Source of the DNA: Methylonatrum sp040877625
Lineage (GTDB): Bacteria > Pseudomonadota > Gammaproteobacteria > Nitrococcales > Aquisalimonadaceae
DNA: 64,000 bases
NCBI GenBank assembly: GCA_040877625.1
Contig: JBBDNK010000041.1
Coordinates: 186,001-250,000 of the forward strand
Direction of reading: 5' to 3'
The notes beneath the pieces were generated by a model. It did no database searches. It was not told the DNA's origin and saw only the letters and a list, made by a program, of their open reading frames with translations. Shown here in pieces: positions 53,388 through 61,600 of the stretch (its first letter is position 1; every line of letters starts with the position of its first letter). A program made the position numbers and the translations under genes.

Positions 53388-54440
53388 ATGAATGAGACCC
53401 CAGCCTGGCTACAGGCGCTGCCAGCACCGGATGCATGCGCCGCGGAGGCCGCCATGCGCCGCCAGGCCGTACTCACCAAGCCGCCCGGCTCACTGGGCCG
53501 ACTGGAAGCGCTGGCCGTCACCCTGGCCGGCCAGCAGGGACGGGACCGTCCCGCGCTAGACCGGGTGCGCATAACCGTGTTTGCGGCCGATCATGGGGTC
53601 TGCGCCGAGGGTGTGTCCGCTTTCCCCCAGGAAGTAACCGCACAGATGGTGCGCAACTTCGCCGCCGGCGGTGCCGCCATCAGCGTGTTGGCCCGCATCG
53701 CCGGCGCCACGCTGGAGGTCGTGGACGTCGGTACAGTGTCTTCCCCCGGATCGCTGCAGGGCGTGCTCGATGCGCGTATTGCACCGGGTACCGGCAATCT
53801 GGCCGAAGCGCCGGCGATGACCACCGCGCAACTGGAGCAGGCGCTGCAGATCGGCGAGCACGCGGCGGCACGCGCCGAGGCCGCCGGCGCGGAACTGTTT
53901 ATCGGCGGCGATATGGGCATCGGCAATACCACCAGCGCCGCGGCTGTGGCCTGCGCCTTGCTGGGCGTTTCCCCGGCAGCCCTCGTGGGCCGCGGCACGG
54001 GTGTCGATGACGCAGGGCTGATCCGAAAGCGCGAGGCCGTCGCCCGCGGCTTGGCCAGGCACGGCGACAACCGCGAACCGTTGGCGGTACTGTCCTCGCT
54101 GGGCGGCTTCGAAATTGCCGCGCTGGCAGGGGCCATGCTGGGCTGCGCGCGCCGGCGTATTCCGGTGCTGGTGGACGGCTTTATCGTCAGCGTTGCGGCC
54201 CTGGCGGCAACCCGCGTGCAGCCCGCCCTGCACCACTGGCTACATTTCAGCCACCGGTCGGAAGAATCCGGGCACGGACTGGTACTCGACGCACTGCATG
54301 CGCAGCCGTTGCTGGACCTGGGAATGCGTCTGGGCGAGGGCAGCGGCGCCGCGGTGGCGTTACCGCTGCTACGGGCAGCGTGCGCACTCCATGGAGGCAT
54401 GGCGAGCTTCGATGAGGCGGGAGTCGCCGATGGCGGATGA
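53388..54440 (+). CDS. cobT: Nicotinate-nucleotide-dimethylbenzimidazole phosphoribosyltransferase
   Basis: The 350-aa protein has the CobT sequence landmarks: RRQAVLTKPPGSLGRLEALA, TVFAADHGVCAEGVSAFPQE, FIGGDMGIGNTTSAAAVACA, GRGTGVDDAGLIRKREAV, and the catalytic Glu region in LHFSHRSEESGHGLVLDAL. It activates the lower ligand base as alpha-ribazole phosphate. ATG 53388 gives the normal start. The gene overlaps the alpha-ribazole phosphatase by 11 bases. Confidence 0.95.
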   Translation: MNETPAWLQALPAPDACAAEAAMRRQAVLTKPPGSLGRLEALAVTLAGQQGRDRPALDRVRITVFAADHGVCAEGVSAFPQEVTAQMVRNFAAGGAAISVLARIAGATLEVVDVGTVSSPGSLQGVLDARIAPGTGNLAEAPAMTTAQLEQALQIGEHAAARAEAAGAELFIGGDMGIGNTTSAAAVACALLGVSPAALVGRGTGVDDAGLIRKREAVARGLARHGDNREPLAVLSSLGGFEIAALAGAMLGCARRRIPVLVDGFIVSVAALAATRVQPALHHWLHFSHRSEESGHGLVLDALHAQPLLDLGMRLGEGSGAAVALPLLRAACALHGGMASFDEAGVADGG

Positions 54441-55050
54441 ACATACGGACCCGACCTGGGTGGATCTGCTCCGGCACGGCCAGCCTGAAGGCGGTCAACG
54501 CTACCGGGGGCATCTGGACGACCCTCTGAGTGAGCTTGGCTTCGCGCAGATGGCCGCCGCTCTGGACCCCGAAGAGCACTGGGACGCCATCATCACCTCC
54601 AGCCTGCGACGCTGTCGCGCGTTTGCCGAGCAACTGGCCGATCAGCGGGGCCTGCCCCTGCACGTGGAACCGGGCTTCATGGAAGTGGACTTCGGTGAGT
54701 GGGAGGGACTTACGGCGGAAGAGATTCTCGCCCGGGACGGCGACCGCCTGGCTGCATTCTGGGCGGACAGCGTCAGGCATCCGCCCCCGGGCGGAGAACA
54801 CATTAATGACTTCGCGCAACGCGTGGGGCGGGCCTGGGACCACTGGACAGCGCGGCTGCAGGGCCAACGCATCCTGCTGATTTGCCACGGCGGAGTCATC
54901 CGCATGGCCGTCGCTCACGCACTGAAGCTGCCACCCAAGGCCATGATGGCCGGGCTCAGCGTGCCGTATGCAAGTCGCACCTCGATCCGCCTGGACCATA
55001 CCGATTACGGTCGGCTGAGCTGCCTCGTACACCACGGGGGCGACCAATGA
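54430..55050 (+). CDS. cobC: Alpha-ribazole phosphatase-like histidine phosphatase
   Basis: The 206-aa protein of the histidine phosphatase (phosphoglycerate mutase) family has the phosphohistidine motif in VDLLRHGQPEG (about residue 15). DDPLSELGFAQM, SSLRRCRAFAEQLA, EVDFGEWEGLTAEEI and the second His in LLICHGGVIRMAVAHAL follow. Position between cobT and cobS supports alpha-ribazole-5'-phosphate phosphatase. It starts inside the cobT end (ATGGCGGATGA) and overlaps cobS by 4 bases. Confidence 0.9.
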   Translation: MADEHTDPTWVDLLRHGQPEGGQRYRGHLDDPLSELGFAQMAAALDPEEHWDAIITSSLRRCRAFAEQLADQRGLPLHVEPGFMEVDFGEWEGLTAEEILARDGDRLAAFWADSVRHPPPGGEHINDFAQRVGRAWDHWTARLQGQRILLICHGGVIRMAVAHALKLPPKAMMAGLSVPYASRTSIRLDHTDYGRLSCLVHHGGDQ

Positions 55051-55808
55051 ATCCGCGGCCGTTGCTGCTCGCCCTGGCGTTCCTCACGCGCCTGCCCGTG
55101 CGGTTGCATGACACGCCGGAACCGGAGGAGTACGGCGCAGCGGTCGCCATGTACCCGGTGGTCGGCCTCGTATTGGGCTTGCTGTTGGTGATGGTCGCCG
55201 GGCTTGTTAATGGAATGGGCGGTACACCGTTGGTCACCGCCGTCGTCGTGGTTGCCTGCTGGGTGGGGATCACCGGCGCACTGCACCTGGACGGTCTGGC
55301 GGATACCGCCGACGCCTGGCTGGGCGGCCACGGCGACCGGACGCGCACCTTGGCTATCATGAAGGACCCGGCCAGCGGTCCCATGGGCGTTGTAGCTCTG
55401 GTCCTGCTTGTATTGCTCAAGGTGGCCGCGGTCGCGTCATTGCTCGAACTGTCGGGATGGGCCTGGCCGTTGCTGATGGCGCCGGTACTTGGCCGCTCCG
55501 CCTGCGCCCTGCTGTTCCTGTTGCTGCCTTACGTGCGCCCCGGAGGGCTGGGTGCTGCGGCGGCCGCCACGGTTTCACCGGACAGGGTGTGGGGTGTGGT
55601 GGCAGCGGCGGTGGTATTGTCGGTAATTCTGGCCGGGCTGAGCACCGGAACAATGATGGTGATTGCGGCTGCACTGTTACTGTGGTGGGCGGTGCGCATG
55701 ATGCTCATCCGTCTGGATGGATTTACCGGCGATACCGCGGGCGCCACGGTGGAAGTGGTTGAGGCGGTTGTCTTGCTGGTGGCCTGCCTGATGATAGCGC
55801 AGGCATAG
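55047..55808 (+). CDS. cobS: Adenosylcobinamide-GDP ribazoletransferase (cobalamin synthase)
   Basis: The 253-aa membrane protein has LLALAFLTRLPVRLH at the start, AAVAMYPVVGLVLGLLLVMV, the acidic catalytic segment LHLDGLADTADAWLGG and IMKDPASGPMGVVALVLLVL. RLDGFTGDTAGATVEVVEAV comes near the end. This is the final joining enzyme of the nucleotide loop pathway. The ATGA overlap with cobC shows translational coupling. Confidence 0.95.
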   Translation: MNPRPLLLALAFLTRLPVRLHDTPEPEEYGAAVAMYPVVGLVLGLLLVMVAGLVNGMGGTPLVTAVVVVACWVGITGALHLDGLADTADAWLGGHGDRTRTLAIMKDPASGPMGVVALVLLVLLKVAAVASLLELSGWAWPLLMAPVLGRSACALLFLLLPYVRPGGLGAAAAATVSPDRVWGVVAAAVVLSVILAGLSTGTMMVIAAALLLWWAVRMMLIRLDGFTGDTAGATVEVVEAVVLLVACLMIAQA

Positions 55809-55903
55809 TGACGTGACGATGGCGTGCCGGATGGTGGAGGCGCGGCGGGCCTTGCTGGAGGATATCGCCGCGCTGTCAGGCAATTTCCAGGCTCCGATTA
55901 ACG

Positions 55904-56434
55904 TCACGCCTCGATTGGATTGCCCTTCAACACCAGAGGACAGCCGGCGACCGACATCAACACGTGGTCCACGCGGGATGCCAGACCTTGATTGAGCCAC
56001 CCCAGACGGTCGCCGAAAGCGCGCGTCAGCGGGTCCATGCCGATCACCCCCAACCCGACCTCGTTGCTCACGATCACGAGCGGATCCGGATACGCGGCGA
56101 CCCCGCTCAGAAAGGCGTCGGTCGACGCCGTCACCTCCGCGTGCGATAACCCGTGAAGCAGATTGCTCACCCACAGGCTCATGCAATCGATAAGCAGGCA
56201 CGCGCCCGAGCCTGCATGGGACGCCAGCACCCCGGCCAGGTCCAGCGGCTCCTCGACCAGCCCCCACGCCCTCGGCCGAAGCCGCTGGTGGCGGCGTATT
56301 CGCTCCGCCATCTCTTCATCGCCCGCGGCGGCTGTCGCCACATAAATCACCCTGCATCCGCCAGCCTCCGCCAGGCGTTCGGCCCAGTCCGTCTTGCCCG
56401 ATCGAATACCGCCGAGGACCAGATTCTTGCGCAT
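55904..56434 (-). CDS. cobU: Bifunctional adenosylcobinamide kinase / guanylyltransferase
   Basis: The 176-aa protein starts MRKNLVLGGIRSGKTDWAER, the P-loop of CobU/CobP, then YVATAAAGDEEMAERIRRHQ with the guanylylated-His region RHQRLRPRAWGLVEEPLDLA. LLIDCMSLWVSNLLHG and VSNEVGLGVIGMDPLTRAFG follow. It converts cobinamide to GDP-cobinamide ahead of CobS. It is transcribed opposite to cobTCS, tail to tail. Confidence 0.94.
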   Translation of the reverse strand: MRKNLVLGGIRSGKTDWAERLAEAGGCRVIYVATAAAGDEEMAERIRRHQRLRPRAWGLVEEPLDLAGVLASHAGSGACLLIDCMSLWVSNLLHGLSHAEVTASTDAFLSGVAAYPDPLVIVSNEVGLGVIGMDPLTRAFGDRLGWLNQGLASRVDHVLMSVAGCPLVLKGNPIEA

Positions 56435-56472
56435 GCGATTTCCTCAACTTCGGAGCCAACAGCCCGCCAGAC

Positions 56473-57015
56473 TTAGCGTCGCGTCGCCATGCCACGCTGC
56501 CGCAGGGAGACAACCCTGTCATCATGCAGGTAAACGTCGGTCGGCCCCTCCCGACCTCGGGGCGCGCGGCGATATACCCACCGCTCGCGAGAGCCCCGAG
56601 TGCTATCGCTGCGGCTGATGGTGTCCGGCCGCCCCCAGGCACTGACAACCTGACTGGCCGTCATTCCCGGCACCACATTGCCACGCGCCGCCTCCTGCCG
56701 ATAGGCATTTTCAAGCGCGCGAAGCTCTCGCTGCCGCTCCATTTCCCGGCGGGCGTTCGCCTGGCGGCGGCGCAGGGAGGCTTCACGTTCCATCCGCCGC
56801 TGCTCGAGTGAGGGGTCTGGATTGAGCACGACCCGACCGCGGCCGCTCGGCGACGGTGCCGGATCCACCACGATCTCCTCCGCCGCGGTACCGCACGGCC
56901 GGTCGGCATAGATGACCTTGCCATCCGCACCGTCGCAGCGATAGACCTGCGCCGCCACCGGAGCTACGAATAACAGGGCGCACAGACTGAGAACAATTAC
57001 ACAGAAACGCCGCAT
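56473..57015 (-). CDS. Exported DUF4124-domain protein
   Basis: The 180-aa protein has a signal peptide (MRRFCVIVLSLCALLFVAPV, cleavage near VAAQ) followed directly by a DUF4124 module, QVYRCDGADGKVIYADRPCG, with two Cys that likely form a disulfide. The middle is a highly charged helix (EQRRMEREASLRRRQANARR). The C-terminus resembles a SmpA/OmlA-like fold start (VPGMTASQVVSAWGRPDTIS). It is upstream of cobU with 38 bp between, and may be unrelated to it. Function is unknown. Confidence 0.75.
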   Translation of the reverse strand: MRRFCVIVLSLCALLFVAPVAAQVYRCDGADGKVIYADRPCGTAAEEIVVDPAPSPSGRGRVVLNPDPSLEQRRMEREASLRRRQANARREMERQRELRALENAYRQEAARGNVVPGMTASQVVSAWGRPDTISRSDSTRGSRERWVYRRAPRGREGPTDVYLHDDRVVSLRQRGMATRR

Positions 57016-57341
57016 GGGGAGCCTCCTTGCTCAAACCCGGTATCCCGAACCGAACAATAACCCGGCTGCGGGAAAGTCAAAACCCCTTTCCGGGCGACGC
57101 TATCAACCGGGCCTCCACCGAAATCACATTCGCTGAATGTTCGAAATGATTGCATGCCGAACAAAGCTTTTGAATACACTGAATAACGCGTTGAATACTT
57201 TCTAAATATGTTGAAATAAATAGAAAACAAAAGCATAGCTTCCGCAAACTTATCATGCTAGATTGCGCGTAATAAAAGCACACAATATACAGCAACGGAA
57301 TTCCAGAATTTTTACACGCCAGGAGCGAAACTGCCGCTGAT
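57016..57341. other. AT-rich divergent intergenic region
   Basis: These 326 bp separate the DUF4124 protein gene and the rightward exported protein. The stretch at 57120-57320 is strongly AT-rich against the window background and presumably contains promoters. No gene, terminator or clear repeat is seen. Confidence 0.4.
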
Positions 57342-58574
57342 ATGTACAACCCTCCGAATAATGCGTATTCGAACGTGCCGCAGCCGCGGATGAGACCGCG
57401 ATTTGAGAAACGCGCCCGCCCGTCGCGTCTTCTCACCTTACGAATTCTTGTCTTTATTTCCCTTCTGCACCTTGCGCTCGTGCCACGAATGGTCTGGAGT
57501 GCGCCGGTGGTATCTTCCTATCAGACAAGCACCGAAGAAGGGTTTTCCCTGACGATTGAAGGAGCGAATTTCGGAGCAGGTCCACACATCGTCGTTTTCG
57601 ACGATTTTGATAACCGATTGCCGGGTTCAACGTTGACCGACGGCCCCCCCACTATCGGGCACTGGTACACGGGCTCAACGCCGATCACCAATAGCGGCGG
57701 CGTTGACGGGAACCAAAGCGCCCTGGTACTGGACAGCGATAATACCGGCAGAACGCCCATGGTGGCGGGCATAGCGGACCCAAGCCAGCCAAGAGGGCTG
57801 AAGCTGTTCCAGGAAGTGTTCTTCCAGGTCGACATCAAGGACTTGGGGTACTTCCCGGGCCGGGACGGAACAGCAGATACTTTCTCCACCGAATCAAGTG
57901 CCAAGGATGTCTGGATGATGCTCGGCCCGCGCGGGGACAATACATCCTATTCAAAAACCGACGGGCACGACCTCATTATCCCCACATGGACCGGCGGCGG
58001 TTTCTCCGTCGGCGGCAATGAAACCCGGATGTCACCGAGCTATTGGCAAAAAGGCCTGAACGGCGATTGGGCATTTCAGGACTGGAATCAGATCACCTTC
58101 CATGCACGCCTTGACCCCGCCAACCCATACGGCGACGTAATCGCGGGCATCTTTGGGTACACCAACAATAGCGGCACGGTATTCAACCCGAGAGCAGGCA
58201 ATTTCATGAGCGACCAGACCGCGGACGGCATTCAGGAAGCGGCCTGGGATCGCCTGAAGATCGGCGGATGGTACCGTGCTGGCGGAGACAACCGGAAGCG
58301 GATCATGGATAACGTGTACGTCGCGGTTGGCGACAACGCCGCGGCACGGGTGGAAATTGCCAATTCCAAGGATTATTTCGCCGCCACCCGGCGCTACATA
58401 CTGCCGCATCAGGTGTGGTCATCCGGGAGGATCGTTACCCGCGCCATTGCGCTGAAGGGCGTCGATCTCCCGGGATTTTATGTCTTCGTCACGGACGGCG
58501 AAGGCCGCAGAACAACACAAGGCGTACCCGTCTGCCCACAATGCCCGAGCGCGCCAAGACTACAGATACACTGA
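57342..58574 (+). CDS. Secreted protein with N-terminal IPT/TIG-like domain, function unknown
   Basis: The 410-aa protein has a basic leader and a hydrophobic segment (LRILVFISLLHLALVPRMVW) ending near WSAP, consistent with a signal peptide starting at the second Met (57390). It continues with VVSSYQTSTEEGFSLTIEGA plus NFGAGPHIVVF, an IPT/TIG-like immunoglobulin fold. The middle has a beta-rich, Gly/Trp-rich composition (TIGHWYTGSTPITNSGG; YWQKGLNGDWAFQDWNQITF) suggesting a concanavalin-like domain. There is no PEP-CTERM or LPXTG-type sorting tail. The family is not recognised. Confidence 0.65.
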   Translation: MYNPPNNAYSNVPQPRMRPRFEKRARPSRLLTLRILVFISLLHLALVPRMVWSAPVVSSYQTSTEEGFSLTIEGANFGAGPHIVVFDDFDNRLPGSTLTDGPPTIGHWYTGSTPITNSGGVDGNQSALVLDSDNTGRTPMVAGIADPSQPRGLKLFQEVFFQVDIKDLGYFPGRDGTADTFSTESSAKDVWMMLGPRGDNTSYSKTDGHDLIIPTWTGGGFSVGGNETRMSPSYWQKGLNGDWAFQDWNQITFHARLDPANPYGDVIAGIFGYTNNSGTVFNPRAGNFMSDQTADGIQEAAWDRLKIGGWYRAGGDNRKRIMDNVYVAVGDNAAARVEIANSKDYFAATRRYILPHQVWSSGRIVTRAIALKGVDLPGFYVFVTDGEGRRTTQGVPVCPQCPSAPRLQIH

Positions 58575-58674
58575 GCCTTCCCCGCCCCGGCGCATGCCCG
58601 GACGCTGTGCGCACCATGCCGAAGGTTCCACGGTGTAAATGAGGGGACTACCCTGCGCGTCCCCCCTTGGCGCA

Positions 58675-61600
58675 CTACCGCCGTCCGGGTCCTCCCGTCC
58701 GGACGTACAGAGCACCCGTGCTCCGGATCAGGCCGTTGGCGTCGCCGCCGGTATCGTTCGGGCCACCGTCCTGCAGCGTGAGCTGCAGACAGCGCGCTCC
58801 TGCCACCAGCCCCGGCCGGTAACGCGGGTCGCCCGCCAGGGGGCACTCCCCAGCCGCATCCCGGCTGCTCGAGTGGAGCCGGTTAGCCGTGTCCTCCACG
58901 AAATCCCGCCAGCCGATTCCCTCGTGGAAGACGAGATAACGGGCGCTTTGCGTGACCGCCACGCTGTCCAGCAACGGGATAGTCACAGCCACCGAAGCCC
59001 CGACCTTTGACATACCGGTGACTTCGAAGTCGTAGATGGAGCCGACTTGCTGGTAACCCGCCAGATGCGGCCCCGACTGCGGGGCGGGTGCGGCCCGGCC
59101 GTATTTCTTGCCGGCCAGATCGCTTCTCTGGACAGTGGCGCTGGCATGGCCCGCGGCGGATGCCGTCCAGCCCTGCCGGATCCGCAGACCGGGCATGGTG
59201 CCGAGCCACTGCCCGTCGGCAGTGGCGACGGTGCCCGCGGGTGTCGCCTCCCGGCGCAGGTAGTCGGCAAGGCCGTCGCCCTGGCTGTCACCCAGGTCCG
59301 TGCACGGGCCCGTGGCCGCGTAGGGGCAGTGGCCCAGCACCTGGAGCAGCAGGGTCTGGCGGCTATCGAGCAGCGGCGGTGCGGTGGTGGTGACGTCCAC
59401 TACCACCCGGTAGTACCCGCTGCCGAGCCCCGCCGGGTCGAACACGAAGGTGCCCGGATCGTCGTCAGGCTGGTTGATGAGGACGTTGGCGGTACCGGTC
59501 CAGTCGTAGGCGTGCGCCTCCGCGGTGCCCGGTTCGACACGAACGGTCACCAAACCGCCGTCACGCAGCACCTTCCGCGTGGCAATGGGCTGCCCGTTGG
59601 CATCAAGCTGCTGGCTGGCCTCCAGGCGCACGACCGGTGGCAGGCCGTGCTCCGTGATCCACACGTGATGCGTGTTCCACGCACCGACGGCCGCGTTGGC
59701 GGCTTCCGTCAGACGGAAGCGAACGGCACGGTCCGGTGCGCCGGTATCTCCCAGCGCGTGGACGTCGAAGGTGATCCGGCCTTCGGTTTCGCCATCCTCC
59801 AGCACCAGCACACCGCTTACGGCATTGTGCTCAAGCGGGTAGTTGGCGCCTCCGTCGACGGTGTAGGCCAACTCCACCGGATAGGCGGGCGCCACTCCGT
59901 TGAGGTAGACGGTCACGGTGACCGTACTTCCCTGGGCTACCCACTGGTCGACACCGAAGTTCGCCAACGGCCGCACATGCACGTACTGGGTGGAGAAGCC
60001 CACGTTGCCATCGGCATCCACGGCCCGCCATATCACGCCATGGCGGCCGGGGGTGAAGATCGCCGTGCGATCGGGCACCACTTCAAGCGGCTCTCCGCTG
60101 GAGGACCAGGCCTGCGCCTGCCCCAGAAATACCGGAGTGAGTCGGCCGACGGCGTCCACGAAGATGTCCGCCGGCACCTCAACTTGCGGTGCGTTCGGGT
60201 CATCGCTGGAGTCACCGTCGCCGGTGTCGCCGTCTCCGGTGTCGCCATCTCCGGCATCGCCGTCCCCGGTGTCGCCGTCTCCGGCATCGCCATCTCCGGC
60301 ATCGCCATCTCCGGCATCGCCGTCTCCGGTATCGCCGTCTCCGGTATCGCCGTCTCCGGTGTCGCCATCTCCGGTGTCGCCACCCGGATTACCACGGCGG
60401 ACACCGGCAGGCCAGGTCGCGTCCGCGGTTGCCAAGGTGGCGAAGCTGCCGCTGTCCAGCGTGAGGACGTGGGCCTGCTCAACCACGGGCGTTTCCGGCT
60501 CGAATGGCAGGTCCAGCCGCAGGTGTGTCTGGCCGACTTCGGTGTGGGCCTCGATCAGCTCGACTGTCTTTACCGCGTAGGCCCTGGAGACGTCGTCGAG
60601 CACCAGCGAGCCGGCCGCCTGGGACTGCGCAATGGCAAGGTAGGCGATATGCCGGTTGGCCGGTTCGCCTTCGTTCTCCACCGTTCCCAGCAGGGCGGCG
60701 CTGAAGCTCTGGGCATCGGTTGCCGCCGAGCGCGCCGCCATCGGCGCCTGCCCGTCGTCGGCCGACTGCGGCGAGAGCAGCAGTGTCGGCGGCGTCTCGA
60801 ACGGTGCGCTGAATTCAACGTTATGCCAGGCGCCGTCGGCGGGCAGTTCGATCACTCCCACTTCCCAGCGGCTGCCGTCCAGCAGGTGGTAATGACCGGC
60901 TTCCAGCACCAGGTACGGCAGCGTCTCCACACCTTCACTGGCGACTTCCGCATTCCACTCGACAAGGCGGATATCGAAGTGGCCGTCGGCGCGCCGGCGT
61001 GCTTCCACCACGCCCGGGCCAATGGCCCCTTCGGAGGGTGCGCCGAGCAGCAGCACGGGGGCCTCGAACGCATGGTGGAGCGTCAGCACCCGCCAGTCGG
61101 CGGCCACTTCGGCAAGGCCGGACTGACCATGAATGCCGGCAACCGGTTCTTCCGGCTCCTGCTCGTCCTCGTCATCCGTGTTGGAATCATCATCCTCGGG
61201 CGGCTCCAGGCCTTCGCCGTCCGGATCCCACCAGGGGTTAACGGTGATCGTGGCGGTCCGGGCGCTTTCCAGATGGGCGTTGGCGGCCATGAAAGTGACA
61301 TCGTAAACCCCGGCGTCACCGTCCCGCGGGTGCCAGGTGAATACGCCGGTGCCGGTGCCTTGATCGACAAATGCGGCGTTGCCGGGCAGCCCAGGGGAAG
61401 ACAGCGTGATCTCTCCGCCGTGCGGATCGCTCGCCTCCACCAGGAAGGACAGCTGGCCTCGTTCGTGTGTCACCCGGTCAGGCAGGAACGCGATGACCGG
61501 TGGCTGGGGCACATCCGCCACGGCGGTGAGGATGAGGGTGTAACGGCCGGTGCTCTGCGCATCGAACAAGTTGATGGCGTAATCCCATTCCATGGTCTGG

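Noticed and set aside
60211..60382. Regular repeat as a CRISPR array
   Set aside because: Units are contiguous 15-mers without spacers, in frame inside a coding sequence, and encode a GDGDT tract.
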